A DNA stretch of 64,000 nucleotides, from assembly GCA_023374025.1 (NCBI GenBank), contig SIJG01000007.1, positions 1,965,852 through 2,029,851 on the forward strand, in the 5' to 3' direction. The DNA comes from Heterodera schachtii. Its lineage: Eukaryota; Nematoda; Chromadorea; Rhabditida; Heteroderidae. Each line of letters starts with the position of its first letter. Position 1 is the first letter of the stretch. A program made the position numbers and the translations under genes. The notes beneath the pieces were generated by a model. It ran no database searches. It was not told the DNA's origin and was given only the letters and a program-made list of their open reading frames with translations. Positions 1 through 12,743 of this stretch are shown piece after piece.

Positions 1-799
1 ATACTTCCAAACGGGCGTTTGTTTGTTGGTGCCGCCCGATCGAATGGCGGCCGCGGGGTTTCGGTGCCACGACCAATCGTCTTCGCGAAAGAGTTGCGCC
101 GCAGGGCACGCGGCCACTGCCAATGCGCCAGGGATCGTCGGGTGGGCACCGAGCGGAGACGGCGCCATTAGGGCGGCGGTGGCAGCCGCAGAAATTGCAT
201 TTTTATTGGCAGAACGACGACCATTTGCAACGGGGGAGGGGTGAGCGGACCCCGATTTCTTGAATTTTGCGCTGTTTGACGTCCTTTGGGGAGTGAAACG
301 GCCATCAGCGAAGGCGGAAGGAGACGAAGAAGGAGCAGTGGGCCCGAACATTGTGAACTGCTCAAGGGATGATTCCTTATTCCGTTTTGTTTCCGGTTTC
401 CGCTTCTTGACCGCTTCTCCATGCTTTTCTCATTTTCCGTTCCGCCCCCAGGCCCTTTTCTCCTTTCCCCCCTCTCCCCTTCCGTTCTCTCACTTTTTCG
501 TTCTCTCTGTTCCGCTGCTGCTGCTGCTGCATGGCTTCGTTTCTGCTGTTGATCATCGCTTGTTGTACCAATTGAAAAGCGATTGTCGGTATGTCCATGT
601 GCTGCTGTTGCTGCTGTTTTTGTAGTTGGTTTTGTGCTTCTCCGTCTTCTCTCTTTTGCTGCTCCTTCGCCTTTTCACTTCCTTTTCCCATTTTCGCTCC
701 GTTTTCCCCTTCCTTTTCCTCCTTTTCCTCCTCCTCAACTCCTCCGTCTCCTCCATTTTCTTCTTCGCTTGTCCCTTCGTCGCTTTTTCCGTCGGCCAT
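1..799 (-). CDS. 5' end of an unidentified gene (partial, runs off the left edge)
   Basis: Two exons can be read on the minus strand. Exon 1 (799-494) starts at an ATG and codes 102 residues: an acidic Glu/Lys-rich stretch, then two short polyglutamine runs around a hydrophobic segment (DIPTIAFQLVQQAM). It ends at a good donor (AAA then GTGAGA). Exon 2 (258-1) follows an AAG acceptor in the same phase and stays open to the window edge. It is Ala/Pro-rich, then shows REDDWSWHRNP and GGTNKQTPVWKY. The Trp/Tyr pattern at the edge resembles the start of a BED-type zinc finger, but the cysteines that would prove it lie outside the window. The exons are far richer in GC than the surrounding DNA. 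I do not recognise the gene. The reading frame and splice phase are seen; the BED idea is weak inference. Confidence 0.58.
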
Positions 800-1439
800 T
801 TGCCATTTTCTTCGTCCATTCTCTTCCGTTTTCTTTTCATTTTTATCCTAAATTTTATTTTATTTTTATGTTTTATTTATTTTTCTCTTTTTACTTCTTT
901 ACAAGTTGCAGAAGAGGCCAAAACGGAGTTAAACAGAGGCAAATTGAACGGAGTTGTTGGGGACGGAATTAAACTCATTCTGCCGATGCTTTGATTTGAC
1001 TAACGAATTGAAAAATTAATCTAAGCGGAAGATAATGAGAACGGGAAAAGGGCACTGATCAGAAAATTCAGCCGAGTGATCGGAGGGGGGGGGGGCATAA
1101 AACAATGATCAGTTTGAATTTCGAATTATGGAAAAACGGAGTCGGATAAACAACAAAAAGTGCATATTCCAACAAATTCCAATAAATTAATGACAAAGAA
1201 AGCAGCAGAGAATGGGCGAAGTGAGTGAAGTGAAAGTGAACCCAACCTCACCTCCGCTGGACAAAACCATTCACTCATTTTAATTCTTTAATTCCTCAAC
1301 CCTTTCGTCCAACGCTTATCACTGCCCAAACGCTTTCCAAAGGCTAATACCGCTTTTCGGAGTCAATCAAAATAAGTAAACGGAACAAATTATCAAAGGG
1401 GTAAATCGGAATTTGTGAAATTCAATTCGAAATGTTGCA

Positions 1440-1800
1440 GAGGGAGTGGGCCGACGGAGGGGGGCGGAGGGGAGACGGGGAAGAGGGATGAGGATGATGA
1501 AACGGGGAGACGGGGAAAAGAGGGATGAGGATGGGAATGAGGGTGATGAAACGGGGAAACGGGAACGGGTCGGGGAAGAGGGATGGGGATGAAGTGAGAA
1601 TGAGAGAACGAAGAAGAGGGGACGGGGAAGATGGGGATGAGGATGATGATACGGGGAGACTGGGACGGGGGCGGGGAAGAGGGATGGGGATAAAGTGAGG
1701 ATGAGAGAACGAGGTAGGGGGAGAATGTGAAGACGGGGAGACGGGAGACGGGAACGGGGAAGAGGGGATGGGGGATGGACCGAGGGATGGGATGGGGGAA
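1440..1800. repeat. degenerate GA-rich minisatellite
   Basis: Imperfect repeats of ACGGGGA, AAGAGGGATG and GATGATGA words over about 360 bp. There is no fixed unit length and no coding signal. Confidence 0.8.
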
Positions 1801-2769
1801 GAGAAAGGTTTAGCCGCGTAAGAAAAATAGAGCCGTTGATGTAAGCACTGTTAAAGGAGGAAGGGAAAAAGAATAATAGTGATGAATGATTTATTTATTT
1901 GCTGCTGATGGGGTGATCATTGTTGGTTTGGTTGGGATGGGAGACGATCGGCCGGAGACTATCGCCAACGACCGACCGACCGACCGGCAACCCATCCATG
2001 CGAAGTAACGCCCACCCCCCCCCCCCCCCCCCTTCACTTCCTCCCCCGCCTCTTCCTTTTCGCCCATCACGGATTAAGCTCGCAAAATATGGGCTGGATG
2101 GGTGGGAGGACGGATGAAATGAAAGGGATGGATGAATTGGGGGGGAGGGGAAGAAATATGGGAGGTATATGGTAATACGGAAGAGGAGGGGAATGGAAGA
2201 GTAAAGTAAATAGCAACTATCCTCCCCCCCCCCCCCCCGACCATCCCATCATCCGCCCATCCGTCCGTCCGTCGTCCATTCATCCCCCGCCCCCTCCCCC
2301 CGCATTCCCAATGATGTTCTTTCTCCCTTTTCGCCCTTTTCATCGTCCAAATTGGACCCACTTTTGGCGACTGAGGACGAAAGAATGGTGCAATTTGAGA
2401 ATATTGTGAGTATATTACTAAAGCAATAAAAAAGGATATACAAAAATGTGAATTATGTTGGCATTGGAATGATTGTGTCGTGCCACGAGTGACTTTGGCA
2501 TTTCGGTGCCATTGCCCCCAACCGCTGAGTCCGTTAATGGTTTCCGGAATTTGCACCACCAAATTAAATAAATTTTGGGTCGAATTGCGAATGCGGGAAA
2601 AGGCGAGGCGCAGCAGCGAATGAATGGCGGGTGAAATCACTCGCTAATTCTTCCATAACCCTTCTTCTTACCCTCACCCAATGTTTGTTCCTGCTGCCCA
2701 TTTCGGCTCCTTTTTTGTTTGTTCCTCCTCAACCTCACATCTTTTTCTCCGCTTTCTTCCTCTCTTTAT

Positions 2770-3055
2770 TATTCGTTCCCATCCTTTCTCTTTCTCTTCT
2801 TCTTCCTCTTTCTCACTTACTTTTCTCTTCTCTTCTTCTTCCTCTTTCTCACTTACTTTTCTCTTCTCTTCTTCTTCCTCTCTCTCCTTTTTATCCTTTC
2901 TCTTCCTTCGTCCTTCCTCTTCTTCTTTTCACTCCTTTTTCTCTCTTGTCTTCTCTTCTTTCTTCTCCTCTTTTTTCCTCTTCCTCCTTTTTCTCTTCTT
3001 CTCCTCTCCTTCCTTTCCTTTTTTTCTCTTCCTTTTCCCTCTCCTCCAAATGTTG
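2770..3055. repeat. CT-rich tract with an internal 36-bp tandem duplication
   Basis: Almost pure pyrimidine on the plus strand. A 36-bp unit rich in TTCTTCCTC and CTCACTTAC occurs twice in tandem near 2799-2873. Plus-strand frames are all open here because of composition, so the apparent proteins are not real. Confidence 0.8.
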
Positions 3056-4599
3056 ATCACCGCCTCCTCACCACTCATTTATCACCCTTTCTCGATAAAC
3101 AACTCATTTTCCGCGAAAATCGAGAACCACTGACATATAAGTGAATTTGAAACGTCGGCTCGGCCGGGACGCTTTCATTCATTTCATATTTCAGTCATTT
3201 GTTTATCGGATTTTGGGTTTTGGATAGTTTTCTCTTCACAGCATTCCCCCCCCCCCGTCTCTTACCCAAATTTTGGACGGATAAATAAATAAATGGGAGA
3301 GGGCGGGAAGAATGGGCGAATGGGGCAAATGCTCGTCGTCGTCGGACGGCGGGTGGAATTACCCTCCCGCAAAAAGAGTTTGACAACGTATGAAAAAGGG
3401 TGGGATGAATGGTGGTGGGAAAATGCAAAAAGCCAATTTGGGTGGGGGAGGGGGGGAATTAGTGGACAGTGATGACCTTTTGGGGGGGGAGGGGCAATTG
3501 GAAAAATAAAAATTGGGGGGGGGGGGCGATGACTCAACGAAGCAACAGAGTGGTGAAAATGAATGAATGGATCAAGAACAAATCGGCTTTTGAGTTAAGA
3601 GGTGAATGGAAGGACAACAAACCAATTGTCAGTTTCCCCCGGGGGACTGTCCCCCCCCCCCCCCAATTACCCCTCCCCCCCCCCCCCTCATATCTGACCA
3701 TAATCCAATCCAATCCGCCCTCCCATACCCAATTCATCGGTGATTCCCCTCCCCTCCCTCCCCTCCATCATCCGATCCAATTCATCCGCCGATCCCTCCG
3801 ATTCGATACTTTCAACTCACTCGCAACCACCACAGACAATCACGCGCACCTTCGTCCATTCATCCGATCCATTCATTCGTCCTCACCTCCTCCCCCTTTA
3901 CTTCTTCCATCCCTCCTCCGCCGGTGGTGCTAAACCCTTTTTCCGGCAGATTTGCAATGGATGGGCGATGAAGCGGAGAGCGGAAAAGAGCTGGCGGATG
4001 GGGAGGTGGTGAAGACGAGGTAAACCATTCGGAAGGTTGGGCGGGGGAAGGTCACTTTTTTGGGTGACTCCTCCGATGGAAGAGGAGGAAAATAGGAGCA
4101 GAGAGAGAGAAACAGAGAGAGAGAGAGAGAGAGAGGGGGGAGAGAGAAGCAAGGGATGGGAAGGGAAGGGATATTCATCCCTTTGGGAAGCAATGGAGGG
4201 GAGGGACCGAGGCGGCGAGTTCTTCATCCTTCATTATCCGACCAATTCCCCCCGCATTCGCCGAATTCACTTCTAAGCACAATCAAAAATGGCCGGCGCC
4301 ATTTGCGCCAATCTGTGCTTTTCCTCCCCCCCCCCCCTCTCTCTTCATAATTCCGCCTTCGGCACAATCCCCTGGAGGCATCAAATGACCCCCGTTTCAC
4401 TGCCAAAACTCGGGTCGGTGCCTAAACAGCTCATCAAAAAATGGCCTCGCCTTGGGTGAGTTTATATCTGATAATTTTCCCCTTGCATTCTTCGCTCCGT
4501 AAAGAAATTTGACATTTTGAATTTTCAGCAGAGAAAACTCACAATTGGCACACGCCCCCCCCCCCCCTCCCCTGCCACGCCCTCCCTTCAACCTTACAT

Positions 4600-5115
4600 C
4601 CTTCACTCCGTTTCCTCTTTTTTCTCTTTCCTTCTCCTTTCTCCCCTCCCCCGCCCTTTCCCGCCCTCTTTCCCCCTTTTTTCCTTTCGCCTCCTTTCTT
4701 CCTTTTTCTCTTTCCCTTTTCCTCTTACTCCCCCCTTTCGCCCCCTTCTTTTCCCCTCTTTTCCCCTATTTTCTCTTTTCTGCCGCGTTCTTTCGCTTAA
4801 CAAATGAAAACAAAAAGAAGGGGAACCCTTGTATGAATGGAGAGAGAGAAGAAAAGAGGGAGTGTGGGTACGGTAATCCAAATTTACCTCCCTCGTCGAC
4901 GGAGGGCTGAGGGGTAAATCCGTTGTTGGCAGGGAGTGCGAATGGGACGAAAGAAAGGGGAGGAAATGAGATAGAGGGAGGGGAAAATAGGGAGAGAGAT
5001 AAATAGAGAGAGAGAGAGAGAGAGAGAGAAATAAATAGGGAGAGAGAGCGGGCGGAGGAGAGTGAAGAGTGAGGAGAGGGGAGAGAAAGAGGGGAGAGAG
5101 CGGCGGGCATGAAGA
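4600..5115. repeat. CT-rich tract followed by a GA-rich tract
   Basis: 4600-4790 is CT-rich and 4840-5110 is GA-rich, including a (GA)n run near 5005-5030. No gene is supported. Confidence 0.75.
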
Positions 5116-5487
5116 GACGAAGCAGCGAGACAGAGACAGCAAAATAAAAAGACTTTCCAATTCATTTTAATATAAATTTTCCAATCAGAGACTTTTATTT
5201 TTCATCTCCATTGAAAAAACAGTAAAAATAAAAAGAATGAAATTAAAATTTACTAATGTAAATACATTTGGTAATTTACAATTAAAAACAGATGGTATTT
5301 ATTCATGGTCCGATCATTTCGCTCAATTAATTCCCAATTTGTGTCCACAGAAAAGGAGAAAAAGGAAATAAAGAAAAGAAAAATAAAGAAAACCTGTCCC
5401 ATTCCCCCGACCGGGGAAAAGCGCTAATAAGCACACTTGGAGATAAATGTTAAATATGAAATAAAAAATGAAAGTGTATTTTTTGGG

Positions 5488-5573
5488 TAGACGGAGGGGC
5501 AAAGAGAGAATGGGAAAAAGAGAGAGCGGACGGAGGGGCAAAGAGAGAATGGGAAAAAGAGAGAGCGGACGGA
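5488..5573. repeat. two-copy direct repeat of about 40 bp
   Basis: The word GACGGAGGGGCAAAGAGAG and its following GGGAAAAAGAGAGAGC occur twice in tandem. Purine-rich and non-coding. Confidence 0.8.
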
Positions 5574-8500
5574 GACGGAGCGGCCAAATTAATTCCGCGT
5601 CATCCGAAGGGCCATTAGCAGCCCCCCCCCACCCCCCTCAGTTGCCCTTCCCACACATTCACTCATTTTACCCCTCTCCAATCACCCGCCGGCCGATCAC
5701 TCCCCTCACCCCTCCCCCCGCTTTTCCCTTACTTTGCCGCCATTCCCCGCCGGAATTTCAAATTTATGCAAAACCATGGAAAGAGTGCGAATGATAGGGG
5801 AGAGGGAATTAATGAATGAATGCTGCATTTTGATTCAATTCATTGTTATGCTACTGAATAACCAGTGAATGAATGAGTGGCACTGCGGACAAATCGTTCA
5901 TTCATTCTCCGGGGGGGGGGGGGGGGGGGGAGCGGACGGACTCGGCAAAAACATTTCTTCCGACCGATCGCTCCTCCGCCGATCATTCGCCGGCAAATGG
6001 AAAATGCCACAAAAAATAATAATAAGAAGTTCGGGAATTTCGCATTGTAAAGAGGTAAAAACGAAGATCACATGAAAGGAAATGTGCGAGTTTAAATGGG
6101 AGTATCGGCCGGAGGGAATTTCTTAAAAGAGAGGGCACAATCGTAATTAGCAAATGGACATGTCCACCTGAGCAACGGATTACATTTCGTCGTCAGTGTC
6201 CAAATCGGGTGGAAGAAGGAAAGGAATGAATGATTGCGTAAACGGAAAATATACGAATGAAGTCAAATGGGTGAGACAAAGGCACAAATAATAAGTATCA
6301 GCAGAAGGCACGCATTTGGTGATGGACGAAATTGGACGACGAATTGACGGAATGAGAGAACTGAGGGGAATGAGAGAATGAGGGGAAATGAGAGAATGAG
6401 GGAATGGGGAATGTGATCGAAACGAAAGCGCAAATGGCACAACCATAGGATGTACACGCCGAAGAGCAGGGGCAATGGCACATGGCAAGCAATGGCACAT
6501 GGCAAATGGCATTGTCCAGTGGGACCGCAAATGAACGAAGTTAGCGGCACTCTTTCTGATTGGGTATGCATGCCTTGTTCTTTCCTCCCCCTTCGGTTCG
6601 TTTGTAATTCGCAAAATGAGAAGTGAGGGGATTTGGGAAATGCAGAAAAATGGTTAATAAATGAAAAAGCGAAACGGATAAACAAACGAAATCAGAAATC
6701 AGAGGGGGGGGGGGGGCTAATTGTAATTGGAATTCATTCAATTCGCATTCGTTTGGCAGATGAAATATTCATAAACCCGAGGAGGTATTCAAAAAGAAAA
6801 AAATATTGCGTTTGTGGAGGAAAAGGTTGGACATGGACAGAAGTGACGGGACGGAAGGGTATAAAAATGAGGGGAAATGGGGGGGGGGGGGGGGGGGGGA
6901 GGGAGGGGAGGGGTGAAGCGGGGCCTTGGGGCCTTTGCTCAATCCATCGGTCGGTCGGTATAAATTGTGTGCAATGAATGGGGCGAGAAGGATCGACGGA
7001 GGGTGAGGAATGGATGGATGTACACAAAACGCACATTCATTCTTTTCGGCCCATTTTATGGCCAATTCGGGAAGAATCGGAAAAGGTAAGGTAAGCAAAG
7101 GAAAAGGTGAGGGGAGGCGAAAATTGGGAAACGGAAGAAGCAAAGGGAGGGAAAAAGTTGGCGATGGACAGCCGAGTCGAGAGAGAGTCAGTGATTCTCG
7201 AGTTGAGTTGGGATGCCATCGACGAAATGGACAAAATGCCAATCATTGGGTACTTTAATCAACATTTTCACCATTGTTTACTTTGTAATTAGCTGAAAGG
7301 AATCGCTGCAAAAATCATTTTAAATGCGGCAAAATTCCGCTCAAAGTGTTCGGCTGTTTTGTGAGTGCACTCTTTGCGGTTTTTGCTTTTCCCAATCCGA
7401 TCCGCCGAACTTTGTTTGCCATTACAACGATCGGTTGGCCTTTGCCCATCAAAAAGCGTACGGCGTTAATCTCCGCACGGAGAATCCTTCAAATTTGGGG
7501 AGAAGCGGTGAGTCAAAGCGAACTGATCAGCAGACGAAAAGAGTTGGGATTTAAGCAAAACCAGCACAAAAATGGCATTGTCCTAGAAAGAGAAGAGAAG
7601 CGGCGGGGGGGGGGGGGGGAAGGGGGAAAGGAGCAATTAAAGCGAAAGTGATGAAAAGCTAATAAGTCTCCCCCCCCCCGCCCCCTCCTCAGAATGTTCG
7701 TTTTTCAGTTGAGTGCTGCCGATTGTCGGCTTGTCCGTCCGGGATTTTGGGGCAGACATTACGGATTTTACCACCGCTTCTCCTCCCTTTTGCAGTTTCT
7801 TTTGATGGAAGTGAATTTGGGAGAATTGGGGGGGGGGGAGAGGGGGGGGGGGGGGGCTTTTCCATTCCATCAGCAAAACCCCACTCAAAACATTCCCAAT
7901 TCATCTCAAAAGCACTTTTGCCTGAAGCGATGTGTGTGCTGAATAATAATAAAAATAATAATGAATTGATGAATGAATGATGAAAATGTTGTTGAGAGGG
8001 AAATGGGATGGATTATGGGTGGGGTACTCAACAGAAACCGACAAAAGCTTAGGGAAAGTGTCGTCGAGTTCGCATTGGTGCGGGGGCGGGGGGAGGAGGG
8101 GGGAGAGAGAGGGAAAAGGGGAAACGGAGGAAAAGGGCGGGGGATTCAAAACCATCATAATCCGACGCAAAGGTAAATTGTGTCCGACAGAAAACACTTG
8201 GCAAATCGTACAAATTGGACTATGTTAAATTATGTTAAGTGAAAAAGGGAAAATTTGGTGAATTGGCGTGGGGGGAAGTGATCGGATAGTTTTTGGTGTA
8301 TCATTTAATGAGCGTGCCTTAATGATCAGCCAATTAGCGTTTCTCTGCAGGCGTTAATTGGCGATGCTTTCCCCCCCCCCCTTTCCTTTCTTTTCTTCTC
8401 AACACTTTTACTCAAAGATGAGTATGTAAGTAACTGATCAGTGATCAGCTGAACAAAATGATCAGCAGGACAAAAAGGCGAGAAAATGACGTTGTAAAGT

Positions 8501-8919
8501 CGGGAAAAGCATTAAGAGGAGGAAAGCCAAAGATGGGTAAAACGGTACGCTTAACGGCAGCGGCGAAAGGAATATTACAACGGATACGCCTTTTAATAAC
8601 GTAATTAAGGCCTTGCTCAGACACCCCCGGGGGGAGAGCGGAATTACGGATTTTTCTTTTACGCTGCCAGCCCATTTCCCGCAAGGATCCATAAAGCCTT
8701 AAGCATCGATTGGACTGATCTGCCGTTTTCAGTCGGTCGGTCGGTCACTGCTTTTCCTCCCCCCCCCCTCACGTCACTTACCTCTCTCCCCCACCCATCA
8801 CTTTCACTTTTCAACTCTTAATTAAAATATACTCCTTCAACTTTTTAGCCTGTTCTCCGACGGCGAATGGAAAAGCGAAGGAAAAACAGGAACGGAGGAG
8901 GAAAAGGAAAAAAGAAAAG

Positions 8920-9130
8920 GAAGAGAAAGGAGGGAGAGAGAGAGAGAGAGAGAGGGAGTGAAAGAAAGAAAAGGAGAGAGTAAGAGAGAAATAGAGGAAA
9001 AGTAAGAGAAATGATGGGGAGAGAGAGAGAGAGTGAGAAAACAAGGAGAGAGAGAAAAGAGAAATAGAGCAAAAAGAAGAGAAAATAGGGGGAGAGAGAG
9101 AAAAAAGGAAAAAGGCTTCTTCTCTCTCTC
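8920..9130. repeat. GA-rich tract
   Basis: A purine-rich run with several (GA)n stretches. All minus-strand frames read as Ser/Leu/Phe-rich artefacts. Confidence 0.8.
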
Positions 9131-12100
9131 CCGTCCATTCTTCCGCAATAGCCGCCTGACCTGGAAGAAGCAAAAAGGCGCAAAAGGTAAAGCTCAAACG
9201 AAACGCTCCCGAGGTGAAATAGAGCAAAATTGGTCAAAAAGACATTAAGAATTTGTATTATAATTGATATTCGAAAAAAATCTTTTGCTCTAAAATTTTA
9301 CAAAATTTGGAAAGTTGAGCATTGATTTGGCTGTTCAGGTGATTGTGAGAAGCGATTTGAGCCAAATGGCCAAGTTATAAATAAAATGATCACCTTGGAA
9401 TTGATCACTGATCATCCTTTGAGTCGGGTCAGTGATTGATTGAGTGGACTGATCAATTGCCCCTCAGACATTTATTCGCTTTGGGGGAGATTAAACGGAC
9501 GAAGGGCGAGGCGAATAGGGAAGTCCGCCCGCTTCACCTAATGGCCGAAAGTGTCCAGCTGATCAATTAATTACTCGGCCGAAAATTGGGTTACTGAACA
9601 AATGAAAGTAAATGGGACGGGCAAAAAAAGGGGGGGGGGGAAATGGACAGAGGGAGGGAAGGGGGTGCTTTTGGCATTGATGGACCAACAAAAGCCAACC
9701 AAACCATCCATTGGCCAGCCTCAGCTGTGTAAACCTCCAAAACCCAAATTCTGCGCAATATTCGCGCAAATTGCCACACATTGGCAGAAGGAATGAGTGG
9801 AAATGCCGGGACTAAAAACGCACACAAAAAAGCAAATTGACTAGGGGAGGGGAGGGGGAAGAATGATAGGCTAATAAACACTCAATTAATTGAAAGCAAA
9901 AAGGAAATGCCAATTCGAATTCGAATGCGAAGGATGGTTCCGCTTTCGCTTGCTTTTCCTTTGATGGCATTGACACGGACGAAGAAGAGTGACTGACATT
10001 CTTTCATTTGCATTAGCCAAATTGACTTTGCCGGAGGGATTCACTTACCTGGGCAATAACTTCGAATGACTGCGGGGCTTCTCAACAAAACTCAGGCACA
10101 AATTGAGAAGGCGGGGGAATTAATTGATACATTGGCATTTTGAGTGGAGAGTTGGTGCAGCGAGGGGAGGAGGAAGAGGGGGGAGGGGCGAAGGGGGTAA
10201 GTGACAAATAAATGAGTTATCATCCTCCCATCGAACTTCCCTTCCCTTCCCTCCCCTCCCCTCTCATCCCATCCCATTTCATCCTGCCATCTCTCATCAT
10301 CAGCCCTTTCCTCGCGGGTGTGACCATTAGCCGCGGGGAGCCGAGAAGCATTTAAAGTTATTGGCGGAAGGTGGCGACGCCGCAGTCGAAGCCTTTCTCG
10401 TCCTTCCGCCTCTTCGCCTCCGTTTTCCGGACTTACCTCCCCGGGGCGGCTTTTCTTTTTACAGGTGCCATTAACCCATTAGAGAGCGAGAAAAATCCCG
10501 ACTTGAAGCATTTTATTGGCATTAAAAGCAAATAGCGACCGGCGATCCTTCCCCCCGCCCACCCAAAGAAGAAGCGGCAATTGTACGAAATTTATGCGCT
10601 GCTTTTAATGTGCTAATTGGGCAATTTGCCATAATTTCGGCTGCTCTTTTTGGTACCGTATGTGGGCACAAAAAGGTGACACATTCACTGAACAAAACAC
10701 ACTAAGTGAGCATTCAATACGCTGGGGACACAACGAATGTGAGCCGACCCATGCCACACCCAAACCCATGCCAAGTCGCTAATGGCTTCTCCTGAACCCT
10801 TTGCCCCCCCCCCCCTTACCCACCCCCCCCCCCCTGCTTTTCCTCGTCCCAAATGTTCTCACCTTTACCCTCGCGTGCACTAAGTCAATTGGATATTGAG
10901 ATGAGCATGGACACTGAACAGAAAGAAAGGGAAATGGCGCTGAATGAATGGCGCGACCGAAGTGTTTGGGGGGGGGGGCAGGGAAAAGAAATGAAATGAA
11001 ATGCCATGTAAAATTTAAATTTGGCATTTGGACGACGGTTTGCCTTGACAATGGACTGATATTTTGTTGGCATTTGTCCTTTCTTTCTCACTTTACTCCG
11101 TCGTCGAGAGGTGACAGCTTTCTTCATTCAGCTGGAGCGGAACAAAGTCAACTCACTGGGAGAAAGGTCAAACCCTTCCGGGGAAACAAACCCAACCCCC
11201 AAAAATTCTGTTGTTGGCCTACGGCGACACTCACCCGGGCAACCGCAAGTAAATGGGAGGAATGTGTAAAGTAACTTAAAATTCTTGGATTTTGGCACAT
11301 TGGCTAAGTGTGGCTAATGGGCGGAGAGTTGGCGGAGAGGGGGGGGAAGGGGAGGAAAGAAGGAGTGGGGGAGGGATGGTGGCATTTTGAATGGGCAACG
11401 GAGATGGCGGGCACAGTTATGCGTCTCACCGACACTATTTTTGCGATTTTAATTTTTATCCCTTCTAAATAAGTAAATGGCGTCTCAGTGAATGAGTGAC
11501 TGACCCTTTTAATTGCTAAGTTTTGCGCCATTCGCATAAATTAATGGGTTAAGTGGCTGAATAGGAGCGAAAGAACGAAAGAGGGGGGGGGGGAATGGAA
11601 AAACCCTCGGAATTGGGCGAAGAGAGACGAAAGAAACAGCGGAAAAGTGTCAAAAACCTAATTTAGGTTGGTTCGTTTTCCATGAAAAGCTCAATCACTG
11701 CTAAAAGGTGTTCATTCGGTGTTAGAAGGTGTGCCATTTGGCCCGGTTGGGTCCCCCTTCCCCCCCCCCCCCTCCGATGCTCTCCCCCCCCCGTCGCCCC
11801 CTCTCTCTCTCCCCGCCCATCCGCCACAATTTGTTTGTGGAGGCGATAAGCCCACGTCCGTCGGTCCCGCCTTCGAAGCTTACTCACTTCATCCAACCGA
11901 AGGTGAGTGATCAGCGGAACGGGTGGGATGAGTGAGTCATCCGAAGAAAATCGAAACGCCAAAAGGGGACAAAGCCAAACAAATTGAGTGGTGAAATTAT
12001 GAACTGTGCCAAGCGAATTGGCATGGATTTTGTTTGGCCACAATTTAACAAAAAAAAAAAATGTGTGGGGCGAAGCAATATCGGATTTGGAGAAGGTAAT

Positions 12101-12210
12101 TAATTAATTAATTATTGGTGATTAGGAACGATGTTTTCTGATTTAAAAATTAACATTCAAATTTTTAATTTTTTCTCGAATTTTCTTTTGGTCAATTAAT
12201 TCCGTGTGCC

Positions 12211-12343
12211 GACAAAATCCCGTCCCGACAAAATCCCGTCTCAGCCAAAAAACGACAAAATCCCGTCTCCACCTTTTGGCTGAGACGGGATTTTGTCGGG
12301 ACGGCATTTTGTCGGACGGCATTTTGTCGGGACGGGATTTTGT
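12211..12343. repeat. hairpin-forming repeat built from GACAAAATCCCGTC words
   Basis: The 14-mer GACAAAATCCCGTC occurs three times on the left side, and its complement occurs twice, with related GGCATTTTGTC copies, on the right. The two sides meet at a short loop around CTCCACC. The arrangement is a miniature inverted-repeat element or foldback. It lies about 400 bp beyond the 3' end of the doxa-1 coding sequence. Confidence 0.7.
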
Positions 12344-12743
12344 CCGCGCATCATTAATTCTCTTCGTGTGAAACGATTTTTGTTTATTTTCTTGAGCAAA
12401 AACGACACATGGAAATTTTGTGAAAGAATCGCTTTTTTTCCCCGGTTTAATTTATGTCATCTGGCGGCTGAGATCAAAGCACAAATTCGAACGATGTGAC
12501 CAGACAAAGCCCAGTTCATTAATTATTCGGTCTTCTTTCTGTGCTGGTCATTTTAATGTTTTGTCCGTTAAATCCTTTCGATTTAATCCAACGGATCAAA
12601 ATGAGTAATCAATCGATTGGTAAATCGATTGATCACTACTCCATACCGAATGATCAATCGATCTCCGTCCATCAGTTGAAAGAAGATAATCTGAAAAATC
12701 ATAAGCCAAAAAAAATTCGTAAATTTGAATTTTGGGTAACCTT

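Larger units (their letters stand above)
800..12210. other. gene-poor region with low-complexity DNA
   Basis: About 11.4 kb with no exon chain I can assemble. It holds GA- or CT-rich tracts, poly-G and poly-C runs of 10-21 bases (for example near 2011-2031, 5911-5930 and 6880-6899), A/T-rich patches and several TGATCA-rich stretches. A few isolated minus-strand splice-donor-like sites occur (near 1245, 8778, 10042 and 10433), so it may include long introns or unrecognised short exons of a minus-strand gene. Long open frames here come from CT or GA repeats and are open in several frames at once, which argues against coding. Confidence 0.6.
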